A stretch of DNA of 64,000 nucleotides from Diphasiastrum complanatum. Its lineage: Eukaryota > Streptophyta > Lycopodiopsida > Lycopodiales > Lycopodiaceae. The notes beneath the pieces are model-generated. The model made no database searches, was not told where the DNA came from, and saw only the letters and a list, made by a program, of their open reading frames with translations. The position numbers and the translations under genes are program-made. Where the stretch lies: NCBI GenBank assembly GCA_029204225.1, contig CM055093.1, positions 47,114,854 through 47,178,853 of the forward strand. The letters are read 5' to 3'. Positions 44,800 through 56,169 of the stretch are shown one piece after another. Each line of letters opens with the position of its first letter. Position 1 is the stretch's first letter.

Positions 44800-46759
44800 C
44801 CTAAAAAACTTTGAACTTCAGTTTTAACATATCGTTAAATCTGAGATGTTGCTCCTTTGATAGAGCTTTTGTGAAGTAATTTGTGAAATAATCATGTAGT
44901 TTATTCTACAGAAGATTAATTCTACTTCCTTACTGTGCACTTTCTCTCTAAGATAATGATACTTGATTTCTATATGTTTGCTTCGAGAGTGAAATCTCGG
45001 ATTGAGAGATAGCGCTATTGGGCTTTGATTGTCACACTTGTAGGAAGTGGTTGTGCAAGGTTCAGGTCTGCACGCAGTTGCCTTAGCCAGATTGTTTCTT
45101 TGGTTTCATTGGTGACAACTATGTATTTTTTATTCAGTTGATGATAATGCATCTGAGGTCTACTTTCGGCTGTTCCATGAGATTGGGCCTTGGTTGTATA
45201 AAAATACAAATCCAGAAGTTGATTTTATGGTGTCGACATCTCCTGTCCAATCCACATCTGCGTAGGCTTCAAGGATGTTGGCAGTTTGGCTATAGCAGAT
45301 GCTAAGAGTTGTCGTTGTTTGGATGTACTTCATTACCTTCACTTTCCAATGAGCTATGCCTTGATTTGACAGGAACTAGCCAAGTGAACTAACCGAATAT
45401 GCAAGGTCTGGTCGCGTGCAGATCATTGAGTACATTAGTGAGCCGATGATGGATTGAAATGGGTAGCACTTCATCTCCTCCTTTTCTACCTCAGTTTGAG
45501 GAGATTGTTCCTTTGATAGCTTTAGTCCAGGGTCGAGTGGAAAGAGACTGGCTTTGCAGTTGGCCATTCCATACTTTTTCAACACATTGTTGGGATATCG
45601 TTGCTGACTGATAAAGATCAGTCTGTTGGGTCGATCTCGTTGAATTTAAATTCTAAGACAATAGTGGACTAGACCCATGTCAATCATTTTGTATTCCTGG
45701 TCCAGCATGCATTTTATATCCTTCATCAGATTCAGATTGTTATTGAATAATAGTGTATCATCTACATAGAGAGTGATGATGATGAAGTAATCTGATACAG
45801 ACTTGAAGTAGACATTCGAGTCTGCTGAGTTTGGAATAAAATCATTTTCTATCAGAAATACGTTGATCTTCTGGAACTAGGATCTAGGTGACTGTTTCAT
45901 CCATAGATTGCCTTGTGGATTTTGCATACAAGGTGTTTTTGCTTGCCGTTGAGTTCGTATCCCTCTACTGTGTCATGTAGATTTTCTCTTCGATGGTTCC
46001 ATTGAGGAAAGCAGTCTAGACATCCATCTGGTGGACTTCAAGATCTGATGCAGCTGCAAAGGAGAGGATTTGGAAAATCGAAGCATGTTTGATGACTGGG
46101 TTGAAGGTTTTTGAATAATCCAGATCTGGAATCTGGAAAAAGCCTTTGGCAACTAGCTTGGCCTTGTAACGATTTAGCTTCCCTTCAGCGTCATACTTTG
46201 CCTTGAATACCCATTTGCATGGAATTCTGGTCCTTTGGCAGCTCAGTGAGTGTCCATGTTTGATTCTCCATAAGAGAATCAAATTCGATGTCCATCGCTG
46301 CTTTCCACTAGTCAGCATTGGGAGTATACATCGCCTCAGCAACTGTGTTTGGTTCCTACATGAAGTAGCAGGCCGGACCATAAATTTGGATGGAGGTTGT
46401 CTGGACTTGTTCAACCTTCTGGGTTAAACTTTGGTCCTCTGATGTGGGTTGACTCTTTGAGGTTCTGACTCATTGTTTGAGTCATTGTTGTTATTCAACA
46501 GTTGAATCCCTGGATCAGAATTGTCTAGTTGCTCGATCCTTGGGTGGCAATTATCAGCGGCTTTCCCTTTGTGGTCGATGAACTGGTCTTCCACGAAAAT
46601 GACATCTCTACTAGTGAATGCCTTCTCGGTATCCAAATTGTAGAGCTTGTATGCCTTGTGATTTGGGAAATAGCCAATGAAAATAATTTTCCTGCTCTTG
46701 TCATCTAGCTTTCTTCTTAGATCCTTAGGGATCTGAATGAAATCAATGCATCCAAACAC
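44800..46759 (-). pseudogene. RT and RNase H of copia G1, decayed
   Basis: Minus strand, right to left: end of integrase with IIFIGYFPNHKAYKLYN and FTSRDVIFVED (46759-46580); RT start KWVFKAKYDAEGKLNRYKAK then LVAKGFFQIPDLDYSKTFNP (about 46215-46080) and FAAASDLEVHQMDV; catalytic YVDD at 45768-45757; LGLVHYC-like and CTRPDLAYSVSSLG (45376-45585); then RNase H with AYADVDWTGDVDTIKSTSGF (about 45270) and ISWNSRK. At least five frameshifts or stops separate these. The family is distinct from copias D/E. Confidence 0.82.
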
Positions 46760-47883
46760 TCAAATATGTTTGAGTGATGGTTCTACTCTTGTCCACACCT
46801 CATAAGGTGTCTTGCCATTCAAGGATTTGGTGATGGATCGATTCTATAAATACATGCTGTAGTAATAGCTTCTACCCAGAATTTCTTTTGTAGAGAGGCA
46901 TGGGCCATCATGCTCTTGGCACTCTCGCTGAGTGTCTGATTCTTTTGCTCAGCTACACCATTGGACTGAGGTGAGTAGCTGGTTGTATATTGTTGATGTA
47001 TCTCGTTGGTCTTGTAAAATTTCTTAAAATCTATGGAGATGTACTCTCCTCCTCCATCTGTGCGTATCGTCTTGATCTTGCTCTAGATTTGGTTCTCTGC
47101 AGACGCCTTGAACTGCATGAAGAACTTGAATGCTTCGGACTTGTTCTTCAGATAGTAGGTTGCAGTCCTTCGAGAAAAGTCGTCGATGAAGGTTAGAAAA
47201 AAGAGAGCTCCCCCTGTGGAAGCAGTCTGCATCGGGCCACAAATGTCGCTGTGTACAAGGCCAAGCAAGCCCGTAGATGTATGAACTGAGTCTGAACTAA
47301 AAGGACTCCTAGCATGTTTGCTGATAATATAGCTTTCACATGGAGAAGTTGGCTTGCTGACTAAAGGAAGGTCTTGTACTAGACTCTGAGCTGACATTTG
47401 CTGAATATTGTTGAAGTTAAGATGGTCAAGTCTGAAATGCAACAACATATCAGTTGATTCAGACGTGGCTGTGTGAAGAGCTTGGCTGTTAGAAGAATAG
47501 CAATGGTTGAGTTTGTATAGATAGCTGCTTCTTCTTCTGTAGGCTAGAATCTTCCGAGATTTGTCAAGAATTTTGTAGCCTTGTGTATCGAATTCAACCC
47601 TCCGACCTGAATCAGTGATTGTGCTAATTGAGAACAGATTCTTGGTCAGATTTGAAACGTGGAGAACGTTGGACAACAACTTGACTTCACCTCTTTTGAA
47701 TTCAACTTTGACTGTTCTTTTACCTTCAATTGAATGTGATGAGTTGTCTCCAAGTTGCACAACTCGAGAGTGGGTGAATGACTTGTAGTCTTTGAACCAG
47801 TCATGATGGCGAGTCATGTATTGAGTTGCTCCGGAGTCTAGATACCAAGAATTGATATCCTGTTGTTCTTTGACTTTGGTCAT
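46760..47883 (-). pseudogene. Protease and integrase of copia G1
   Basis: The frame from 47883 (MTKVKEQQDINSWYLDSGAT) carries the protease active site DSGA, the GAG-pre-integrase region with LLHFRLDHLNFNNIQQM, a weak zinc-binding module (CESYIISKHARSP, cysteines partly lost) and the first integrase Asp in VHSDICGPMQ. After a frameshift near 47085 the core continues with RTDGGGEYIS (second Asp) and SNGVAEQKNQT (Glu) at about 47060-46945. Broken, but all three catalytic residues are still recognisable. Confidence 0.82.
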
Positions 47884-48418
47884 GAAAGCTACTTCATCTT
47901 CTTCTTCTTGTTGCTAATTTGAGTGACTGGCTGTAGCACTGTGTGCTTGTTGTTGGAACTGCTTCTTCTTTTCGTTGTTGTACTTCAAAGTTTGGTAGTC
48001 CTTGATTTCATGGCTAGTCCTCTTATAGTATCTGCAGAAATGTTTCTGCGTTGGTTGGAATGATGAAGAGCTTGAATTCGATCCTGAACCGGGATTTAGT
48101 CCAGACTACATGTTGTTCTTCTTGTTAGTAGAGTATGACTTTGTAGACCTCTTGGATCTAAAGTTCTGATTTTTTTGAATACAGAGCTTGAGGATTTGAT
48201 TATGAGCCTGAGGAGGATGCTGATCTTCTGATCTCCTCTTGTATGAGTAGCAAAATTACTCTTGATAGAGTATGGTGCTCTTGGGTAGAAATTGCCATTA
48301 CCCAATTTTCGTAGGCTTCAGGTAGACTCGATAATAGAGTCATGAGTGCATCAGAATCTTCTATGAGTGAGCCAGTTGCAGTCATCTGTTCCATAAGTGT
48401 TAGCATCTGTGCTAACAC
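47884..48418 (-). pseudogene. gag: gag C-terminal half of copia G1
   Basis: LLSSLPEAYENWVMAIST (about 48350-48290) is the typical end of the copia gag helical domain. After a frameshift comes a degenerate zinc knuckle readable as CRYYKRTSHEIKDY, in which the second and last cysteines are tyrosines. The 5' half of gag is missing: 48419-48455 is an A/T-only tract that joins G1 to G2. Confidence 0.7.
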
Positions 48419-48439
48419 TAAAAAAAATAAAAAAGAAAA

Positions 48440-49600
48440 AAATAAAAATTTGAGATATATTCGCCACCTCGATTTGTCTTGATCTACTTAACCTTGTTGC
48501 TTGTACATCTCTCAGCCCAATTCACATATTCTGTGAATTTATCAAGTGCTTCAAATTTATTTTGAATAAAATACACTCTGGCAAATTTACTATAGTCATC
48601 AATGAAGGTTATATAGTACTTTGGACCTTACTGAGATCACATTAAAAGGTCCACAAATATCAAAATGCACTAACTCCAGAATCTTAGTTGTTCTACAGGA
48701 GTCTTTGATGAATGGCGTGCGTGACATCTTGCCTTTCAAACATGCATCACAGGTGGTCGAACTGGTTGCATTCGAGATGTTGACCCCTATTATTGCTCCA
48801 TGATGGCTTGCTTGATAAAGTGCCATTGAGTTCATGTGGCATAGTCTTTTGTGCCACAGAGTGTTTGGCGAGTCATCATGAGTCTGATGCACTTGATCTG
48901 TAGGTAGGCGTACCTTCAGATGATATAGATTTTCTTTTCTTCTGTCTTGAGCGATCAGAGTACTAGTACTGGCATCAATCATGTTGCATGCTTCGTCAGA
49001 AAACGTTACACGCATCCCTACATCTACTATTCTTGCTACAAAAAGCAAGTCTTTGAACAGAACGTCTTCGAGTCGTCTGTCTCTGCCGTTGGTGTTGAGC
49101 CATAGTGAACCAATAACGTCTTCGTGTCCATCTCCAAGAACTATGAATCTTAAAGGATCTACACTTCTGAAATCAGACATTATTTGTCTTGATGTCACGA
49201 ATTGTGGGGTAGCTCCTGAATCCAGAATCACCTCATGTGTGTCAGATGTTGATGCTGCACACACATCTTCACAGATGTAGGTGGTCGAACAGTTTCTGTT
49301 CGTTCTTTCTTTGCCCATTTTTGAGCTCTCGGGCTCCTCGACATAGGATGAACTGTTGTTTTTCTCCTATCTGTTCTGTGCTGATTTGTTCCTCGGGTTC
49401 TGGCGGCAATCCATGGCTGCGTGACCCTTTTTGTGGCAATGGATACACTCAATCTTGCGATTGAGCCAACACGTATATACTGTATATCCGTCTCTTCAGC
49501 ATCTCACGTAGGTCTTCTTGTCTGTACCTTGTTGTTTTGACCTCCCTTTGCTCTTCCAGTTGCCTTTGCTGGTCCTCTCTGCTTGTTGATCACGATCCTG
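48440..49600 (-). pseudogene. Copia G2: gag end, protease and start of integrase
   Basis: Minus strand, right to left: a clean zinc knuckle CIHCHKKGHAAMDC (49447-49406), protease LDSGATPQFVTS (near 49225), GAG-pre-integrase with LWHKRLCHMNSMALYQ and CDACLKGKMSRTPF, first integrase Asp in VHFDICGPFN (about 48645), then a frame-broken stretch to NRGGEYIS (about 48465), where the second catalytic Asp is Asn. No RT follows; the element breaks off at an A/T tract and G1 begins. Different family from G1 and D. Confidence 0.8.
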
Positions 49601-50678
49601 CCTCTAACGCTCGTCGAGATTCCTCTTTCAGCATATTGATCTTAGCCCGACTAGTCATTTTTTGATTTTTTGTCACCTGTGTAGAAGATGACGCGGTATC
49701 TGAGTCCATCTTGATTGACTTCAAGAAATCCAACACCTTTTTTTTGTCCTTTTTTGTCATTTTGGTAGATTCTTCCTTGTTGTCTTTCATTGGAACTGTC
49801 GTGATATCCGCCTCATGATTGCGAATATCAACATCCACTAAAGCTATCACCTCTTCGGGTAGATCACTCGATCGGATCACCTGGTTGTAGCATTGCTTCA
49901 ACTGACTCTTCTTATTCGTAGGTGTCTTGGGTGGATCGATCCTTGAGACTTTCGCCATAGCAGACTTTTGCGGTGGTTGAGCTGGTACTTTCCTGATTCT
50001 GTAACAATCTGGGTCCATGTGGTGTAGGACTTGCTCATCAATCAGTTCAATCTCCTTATTATAAGTTAGAGCATGTTGCCAAGGGACTAAATCATCATCC
50101 ACTGGGTTCTCAATAGGTTCCGCTGACAGCCATGCTACGTTTTTCAACTGGAGTTGGCTTTGTAGGTGGTTGAGCATCTGTTGCTGCTGTTGATTGTACG
50201 TGATGAGGATATTGATCTGTTGTTGTTTTTGAGCAGATTTAGCCACCAACCGTTGATTTTTCTGCTGAAGTTGTAGGGTGACACTGTCATCGACCTGACA
50301 TACTGCTTGTTGACCTGACAAGGTTCTGTAGATGTTATATTGAAACTCATTCACCAACCAAACCATCTTTTGGGCAGTCAGTGGTAATTGCTCCCATATG
50401 CCAATGTCAGGGAAGGAGCGTTGGTAATTTGGATAAGGCATAGGGTTGTAAGGGAGAAGATCAGAAAATTGTGTAGAAGAGGGGTTTGGGGGATAAGCAG
50501 GTGGAGGTGAGTGGGTTGTCAAAGGAGGAGACTGTGTTTTTTGAGGAGGTGATTGTGGTGAGGTAGGAGGTGTTAGAATCTTGGGGGGAGAGGAAGTGCG
50601 GGGAGGAGAGAATATGAAAGGAATCTGATTGAGTAATTGGAGAGCAAAATCATTGACGTCGAGTGAGGGGTCAAGCAA
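49590..50678 (-). pseudogene. Chimeric ORF of gypsy F: proline-rich/coiled coil joined to protease-RT linker
   Basis: An unbroken 362-codon frame without an ATG start. The N-terminal half is very proline-rich (SPPRTSSPPKILTPPTSP...), then a glutamine-rich coiled coil (QQQQQMLNHLQSQLQL), resembling ORF3 of copies A/B in style. At about 50160 it passes into NVAWLSAEPIENPVDDDLVP, then HALTYNKEIELIDEQ and HHMDP, which align with the protease-RT linker of gypsy A (NVAWISTEPIPDPI..., 6595-6730). In A these two segments are 5-6 kb apart and in the opposite order. Either recombination joined ORF3 to pol, or this family has another gene order. It breaks off at 49590 against copia G2. Confidence 0.65.
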
Positions 50679-51207
50679 AGGTGAGGTAGGTACCGAAGAA
50701 GGTTTTGGTGGAATAGTAGAGTCAAACCCAGTGTTAAGTGTGATGGAAGGGGTGGAAGTGATAGCAAGTGGTGTCTGTAGTGGTAGAGAGGTGGTGGGTG
50801 GAGGCGTAGTTGTCTGGACTGTTGAAGTACCCAGAGTGACTTGGATCCCACCAACTGAAACAAAGCCAAATGCGCCGACATCCCCAGAGCTGCCTGCTGC
50901 TACTATCGCCTACCTTCTTGCCGTAGCTTGTTGGAGTAGGGCTTCTTGTTGGGCTAAGACCTCCTTTGGGACCTAAGAGAGTTTAAGGCTCCCGCCGGAT
51001 TCAACATACTCGACTCCAATGTCACTAGACAAAATCTCGGTAGATATGGCGGCTTCAATGTTGACTTTCTTGCCTTTCTGCTTCTTGGTGGGTGGATCTG
51101 GCTAAGGATCTACTACCTGGGGGCTGGCTCATTTTCTGTGCTAGGAAATAGTGTTTTCAGCTCCTTGAGAGCGGTTGTTGTCCGGAAGCCTAGGTGTTGC
51201 TGGAGGA
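50679..51207 (-). pseudogene. Broken middle of gypsy F ORF3
   Basis: Links the two open parts of the F ORF3 region. Stops occur in all frames, the composition is proline/serine-rich on the minus strand, and no motif is recognised. Confidence 0.45.
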
Positions 51208-51852
51208 TCATCTGCAGGAGGTAACCACATTTAGTGGTTTCCTTACGCTGTTTGAGGGCCAAGCAAATTTTCCCATCAATCTTTCTGCCCACTTAAAGGT
51301 GTGAGTGGGGTCACTCAGTATCATGGTGAGTGCAAAAAGGTCGCTTGGAGGAATTCGATCCATGCGAACAATGTGGACCTCCATCAGAATGAGAAAGATC
51401 TCTGTGGCTGCTCGTAACTTGGGATCTTTGATCAGTTTCGTGGCAATGCCATCGTGCGTGTGAGCGATGGTTTTGTCGTCGTCGATCAGGAATGTCTCGA
51501 AATAATTTGGGTCATAGATGGTGCCCTTTCTTTGGATTGATTCGCCAGAATCGGAAAATCCGATCAGTTGGATCCTGGCTGGTATAATATCAATGGAGAC
51601 GTAGCTGCCATCTCTAGACGGAATATGGAAAGTGTGGAATTCGTCAGAGTAGGAGGAATAGGGAGCACATATAAGGCTCTCATGTTGGTGTTTCGGAAGA
51701 TGCAAGAGATTAAAACCAAGACGGAAGAAAATGTCATTGGCTAATCGTACAGTCTCAGAGTGGTTCTTGACCTCCAGTAAGAATAGGTCGTTGGTGTAAG
51801 GCTTTGGGGTCTTACGGCGATGTAGAGAAAGTGCCGGATCCCGGGGGGCCAT
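51208..51852 (-). pseudogene. N-terminal part of ORF3, gypsy F
   Basis: ATG at 51852 (MAPRDPALSLHRRKT); the open frame extends two codons upstream with a GTG. It encodes about 215 residues of a mixed alpha/beta protein of unknown function. Position and pattern match the ORF3 start in copies A/B: it follows integrase and a motif-rich spacer, and contains DPKLRAATEIFLILMEVHIV then RMDRIPPSDLF, comparable to DPSIHAAAQLLNHF...KDRITSQILHR of copy A. Distant homology is therefore likely but was judged by eye. Confidence 0.6.
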
Positions 51853-52521
51853 GATCACAGTAATTCTAGAGTGTTCTGGAAGGTTTGAAAATTCTAGAAA
51901 ATTTTGGCATGAACTTGAGAGCAGAACTCTAGAATGGATTTGTGGAGAGGAGGGTGGCGGTCTATATATAGATTTTTTTTGTCAATAATTTGCAAATCTA
52001 TCCAAAAATTGTCCTCAGTGTCCACAATTTGGTAATGATGGTTGCGAATTTTCAGACAATGTTCTGAAGGTTGGCGAATTCTTGTAAGTGATTTTTGTAT
52101 GCCAAAATAGGAAAAATGTCTAACAGTGCAAAAATGTGTCTCATCAGAATTTGCGGAGATCACAGAGAAATTGTGGGGATTATTTTAAGCTTCAACAAAT
52201 TGTCGGCAAATTCTGGTAGTGGATATCTGATGAAAAAACTAACTTTTTCTATTTCTAGAAAGTTTGTCTCTGAAACAGAATTCGTGGAGGCTAAATATGA
52301 ATCGTGCACTATAAAAATGGGGTCAGGCGAATTCTATCTGAAATGGTGTGAGACAAATCTTCTGAAAATAATGACTTTTGTGATTTTCTCATAGAAAGAT
52401 TGTTTGTATATCTGATCTGATAGTATCTTGATAGTTTGAACAAGAAAGCATAGCAAAAAATTTGTCAAAATGGTAGGTAGGCAGTAAAGAAAAGTAAAGA
52501 AAATAGTAGGAAAGAAAACAG
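51853..52521 (-). repeat. pol-ORF3 spacer of gypsy F with GAATTCGCC motifs
   Basis: Noncoding. On the plus strand GCGAATT occurs at 52043, 52073 and 52326, GGCAAATTC at 52205, and the opposite form GAATTTGCGG at 52147 and GAATTCGTGG at 52278. Same position and density as the TTCGCC motifs of copies A and B, but with a different outer half. Confidence 0.65.
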
Positions 52522-52893
52522 CTAATACATATCAAGATAAAAATAGGGTTCATTGTACTTTCTCAGTCTGCTCCCATTGACCACAATGTCGAGGATATCG
52601 CCTTGAAGGATTTGGAGTTGTACATATCCAGAGGCAAAGATTTTTTTAATGACGTAAGGATCTTGGCTAGAAAATTTGAGTTTGCCTTTGAAGGCTTTGG
52701 CCTGGTATAGCAGGACCTTATCTCCAACCTGGAAGTCTCTAAATTTCAATGATCGATCATGCCATGCTTTTTGTCGACATTTGTGGACTTGTTGAGCATA
52801 AATGTTGATCCGTCGTGTTTCGCATAGTTGTTCTAGATGGAATAACCTGTTTGCTAGAGTCTGTTGATTATCGAGCTCAAGGTTATAGGCCAT
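52522..52893 (-). pseudogene. Integrase C-terminal domain, gypsy F
   Basis: A 123-codon open stretch, right to left: LFHLEQLCETRRINIYAQQV, CRQKAWHDRSLKFRDFQVGD, KVLLYQAKAFKGKLKFSSQD, VNGSRLRKYNEPY. It matches the end of gypsy A integrase (KAWHDRQL...RLRKFRQP) in length and motif order. No chromodomain. It is separated from the core by frameshifts at about 52900-53000. Confidence 0.82.
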
Positions 52894-53470
52894 TCAAAGG
52901 GAGGGGATATGGAATTCCACATGCATAATGACTTCTTGGCCATATGTTAGCTGGAAAGGGGTTAAGCTTGTAGCTCTCTTTGGGGTGGTGCGATAAGCCC
53001 AAAGAGCAGCATGAAGTTTGAGTTCCCAATCAGATCGGTTGGATTCGACGGTTTTGGTGAGAATTTCACATATGATTTTATTGGTGGATTCCGCCTAGCC
53101 ATTGCATCATGGATAGTATGGGGAACTTTTGCGATGTACATAGATAAGGAAATGTGTACCCCATTCACTAATAAGCTCTAGAGGACATTCGAAACGAACT
53201 ATAATCTGTTCATATAGAAATTTTGCGGTAGAATGAGCATCAACATTGTGAACAGCTCTTGTTTCAGCCCATTTGGTGCAATAGTCCGTAGCTACTATGA
53301 TGTAACGAGATTGTGTGTGTTGAGCAGTGGGACTAATAGGTCCGACATAATCAATTCTCCATTTCTGGAAAGCTTGATCAGTGGGTACAGGGTGTAAAGG
53401 CATGTAGTCGGTATTTTGTGCATTGGCAGACATCACAGGCCTTAGTGTAATTGTGCATATCCTTGAAGAT
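52894..53470 (-). pseudogene. Integrase core, gypsy F
   Basis: Minus strand, right to left: a frameshifted CDVCQ-like second zinc pair near 53430, IDYVGPISPTAQHTQSRYII (first Asp, about 53360), YCTKWAETRAVHNVDAHSTA, CPLELISEWGTHF (second Asp replaced by Glu, as in copy B), then after a break the PYYP segment and a segment ending at the stop near 53095. Close to the plus-strand scrap at 14417-14775. Inactive. Confidence 0.82.
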
Positions 53471-54007
53471 ATATTACATAAATCGGTTCATCTAAAGAGC
53501 CTTCCTTGTCAAAGACATCGAGCGCATTTCTAACTCGATGAAACATTGCACTTTTGGCTTTGAAAATTGGAAGTTTTTTTATGTCTATGCAAATTTGTAC
53601 CCTCCATCTTAAAACCTGGTGCAAATGAAACTAACCCAAGAAACAGACTAGTCATCCATCCTTTGCAAACATCGAGTTGTTTTGTTGCCGTTCACGTGCG
53701 AGTACTTGAACTGCGAATCCGCCCCAAGATTCTGTAGTCCTCTTTGTTTGATGGTGTCAGCCTTCAAAAGAAAGGTCCTTCTCAAGCCATCAGCTCCTTG
53801 TATCACAAGCAATCATGCAAACTAGGCAAAGCACGAGTACTAAGACTCACCACGAATACATGCAAGCAAGACACTCAGGCAGGTTCACTAATAATTAACA
53901 AAGACAAGGTCCCCCTTTGAGATAGTCCAGGCAAAGGACCTTTGCCTGGCCGCGTCCATACAGATCGATCACAGATCAGCCCACAGAGAACACCCCTCCA
54001 ACTATCT
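53471..54007. other. Unassigned spacer with a perfect palindrome
   Basis: No gene recognised. Contains an 11-base perfect inverted repeat at 53927-53949 (arm CCAGGCAAAGG, one central base). Confidence 0.5.
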
Positions 54008-54500
54008 GTGCTTTCACCATTAAGCAGCACATTGCCTCAGTCACGCCCCACCACTTTTTGGTCGATAGCCCTTATAGCTAAATGATCGGCAACTATCCTT
54101 GAATATACCACCCCCGTGGACGCACCCGTGCTTTCACCGTTAGGCAGCACATTGCCTCAGTAACGCCCCCACCAAATCTAGTCGATAGCCCTTATAGCTA
54201 AATGATCGGTAGCATACCACCCCAATTGTGGACGCACCCGTGCTTTCACTGTTAGGCAGCACATTGCCTCAGTAACGCCCCCACCAAATTTGGTCGATAG
54301 CCCTTATAACCAAACAAACGGTGGCTATCGCGAATATGTCACCCCGCACCCCACAAGGCACAGATCGTGCTTACACCAACCTAATGGCAACACAGTGCCT
54401 CATCTGTCCTACGTGCAGATGGTGCCAGGCCCGAACTGCGGAAACTGACCGTGCTTACACCTCAAGGGCAGCATCTTGACTCATCAAGCCCCCATTCTGC
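54008..54500 (+). repeat. Degenerate tandem array, ~112-127 bp unit
   Basis: GTGCTTTCACCGTTAGGCAG with CACATTGCCTCAGTAACGCC recurs from 54008, 54128 and 54240 (spacing 120 and 112), and in weaker form from 54367 and 54451. Each strong unit also holds GGTCGATAGCCCTTATAGCT and ends with GTGGACGCACCC. GC-richer than its surroundings; no ORF. Confidence 0.85.
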
Positions 54501-54504
54501 CTTT

Positions 54505-54800
54505 TGAGATTGAGTGGATTTTGAGTGTCATTGAATTTCTAGCTCTCTCTCTCTACCCGAGAGCTCATGATGGTTTTTCTCTCTCTACCCGAGGAGAGCA
54601 GCTTGTTTTTACTTAGAATACTTTTGGAACACTTCCCACACGCGTGAGTGAGAGTTGGAAGTGATTGAATGCATGTAAAGATAGATCTTGAATCTCAATC
54701 TAGTCTTGATCTTGGTGCATCTACACACCTAAGGAGATCACAAGTACATGTAATGGACAATCCACACTTGAGCTAGAAGTTGTCAAGGCCCATTTTCCTA
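54505..54800 (+). mobile_element. LTR-end fragment of a copia related to E
   Basis: Aligns with the end of the E LTR (55219-55473 plus 61637 onward) and then with the E leader (GAGCTAGAAGTTGTCAAG). About 90 bases spanning the LTR end and primer site are missing. It keeps CACACCTAAGGAGATCACAAG intact and so shows the unoccupied target of copia D. Confidence 0.8.
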
Positions 54801-54860
54801 GCTATCTTGTTTAATATAGGGATCTCATAGAATTTCATAGTCAAGCATTTAGGTGTAGGA

Positions 54861-55473
54861 TGTTGATAGGGTCAAATTCGGCATAGATAGCAAATTATCC
54901 ATTTCCACTTGTAATGCCACTATTGAGCCAAAATAGAGTAGGAGGCCAAACTCGTGCCAATTAGAGTGTAGAAAAGTGTAATGCATTTGTTTGATGAAGT
55001 TTAAGAGGTCCAATAGGATTTAGAGGTGGAACCATGAGTGGTCCAATAGAATTTGAGGTTTGCTTGAAAATGGTCCAATAGAATTTAGAGGTGCATGGAT
55101 CAATGGTCCAATAGGATTAAGAGGTGGCAAAGTGTGGTCCAATCATAGTTAAGCATAGTGGTAGCCCATGGATCTACTAGTATCATTGTACTCCTCATCT
55201 GGATCTAATTGATTTCGAGATTGAGTGGATTTTGAGTGTCATTGAATTTCTAGCTTTCTCTCTCTACCCGAGAGTTCATGATGCTTTTTCTCTCTCTACC
55301 CAAGGAGAGCAGCTTGTTTTTACTTAGATTATTTTTTGAATACTTCCCACACGTGTGAGTGAGAGTTGGAAGTGTTTGAATGCATGTAGTAGTGTGTTTT
55401 TGCCATAGGATCTAAGATTGATCTTGAATCTTAATCTAATCTTAATCTTGGTGCATCTACACACCTTAGGAGA
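54861..55473 (+). mobile_element. 5' LTR of copia E, part before the copia D insertion
   Basis: Probable start TGTTGATAGGG at 54861 (by eye). It is split at GGAGA by copia D; the last 45 bases of the LTR (TCACAAGTACATG... to TTCAACA) resume at 61637-61681. Total about 658 bp. Contains a five-copy minisatellite (55017-55140). Confidence 0.7.
55017..55140 (+). repeat. Minisatellite GGTCCAATAGRATTTAGAGG, five units
   Basis: GGTCCAATA starts at 55017, 55040, 55072 and 55105, and a weaker GGTCCAATC at 55136; later units are spaced 31-33 bp. Lies inside the copia E LTR. Confidence 0.9.
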
Positions 55474-56155
55474 TGTAAAAATTACAGCAAATAAGGATCC
55501 TAAAACACTTGAAATGATGAGGGAAACAATAGCTTATGATTTCATAAGATTAGCACAAGTTGAACCATCAAAATCCATCAAAAATCTATGCTTGAACCTC
55601 ACTAAATGGCCCAAATTCTTGAAGAAGGCTTCACACGTGTGAAAGTACGGCCTCCCACAGTCTGAGTACTGTACACCAGACCTACATTAAATCCTATAAT
55701 CATTAGTAATCACAAGTACTCAAACAATTATGAACATAGAGAGCAATTGCACCATTATGAGAGAAAAAACATGAAATTGCTTGATTGATTTTGGTGAGAT
55801 ATCATCACCTATATATACATGATCCATCACGGTTTTGGGCAGGTATGAGTAGCCCTAAACCTATCCCTAATGCTAATTTTGGTGGATCTTTCATCCCTAC
55901 CAAGTTAGGGTTGGAATCTTGGAGATCCCTCAACAATGCAAAAATTACCAAAAATAGCTCCTATTTTTTCTCCCTTGTATCTAAGCATAATTTGGACTCA
56001 TTCCAAAGGTTCTAACACTTAGGTCTACTTGAGAACATCCTTATGAATGGAATCCTATGCTATTTGGCACGTGTGACAAGCCACATCATGACCATCTAAC
56101 TATTTACAAGTCATATGACCAAAACTAGTCAAGCTAGAATTGTGAATTTTTAACA
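55474..56155 (-). mobile_element. 3' LTR of copia D
   Basis: On the minus strand it starts TGTTAAAAATTC and ends ATTTTTACA. Near-identical to the other LTR; the differences seen are near 55680 and 55687. Confidence 0.95.
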
Positions 56156-56166
56156 CTCCTCCTCAC
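56156..56166 (-). other. Polypurine tract of copia D
   Basis: GTGAGGAGGAG on the minus strand, immediately before the LTR start TGTTAAAA. Confidence 0.8.
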
Positions 56167-56169
56167 TAT

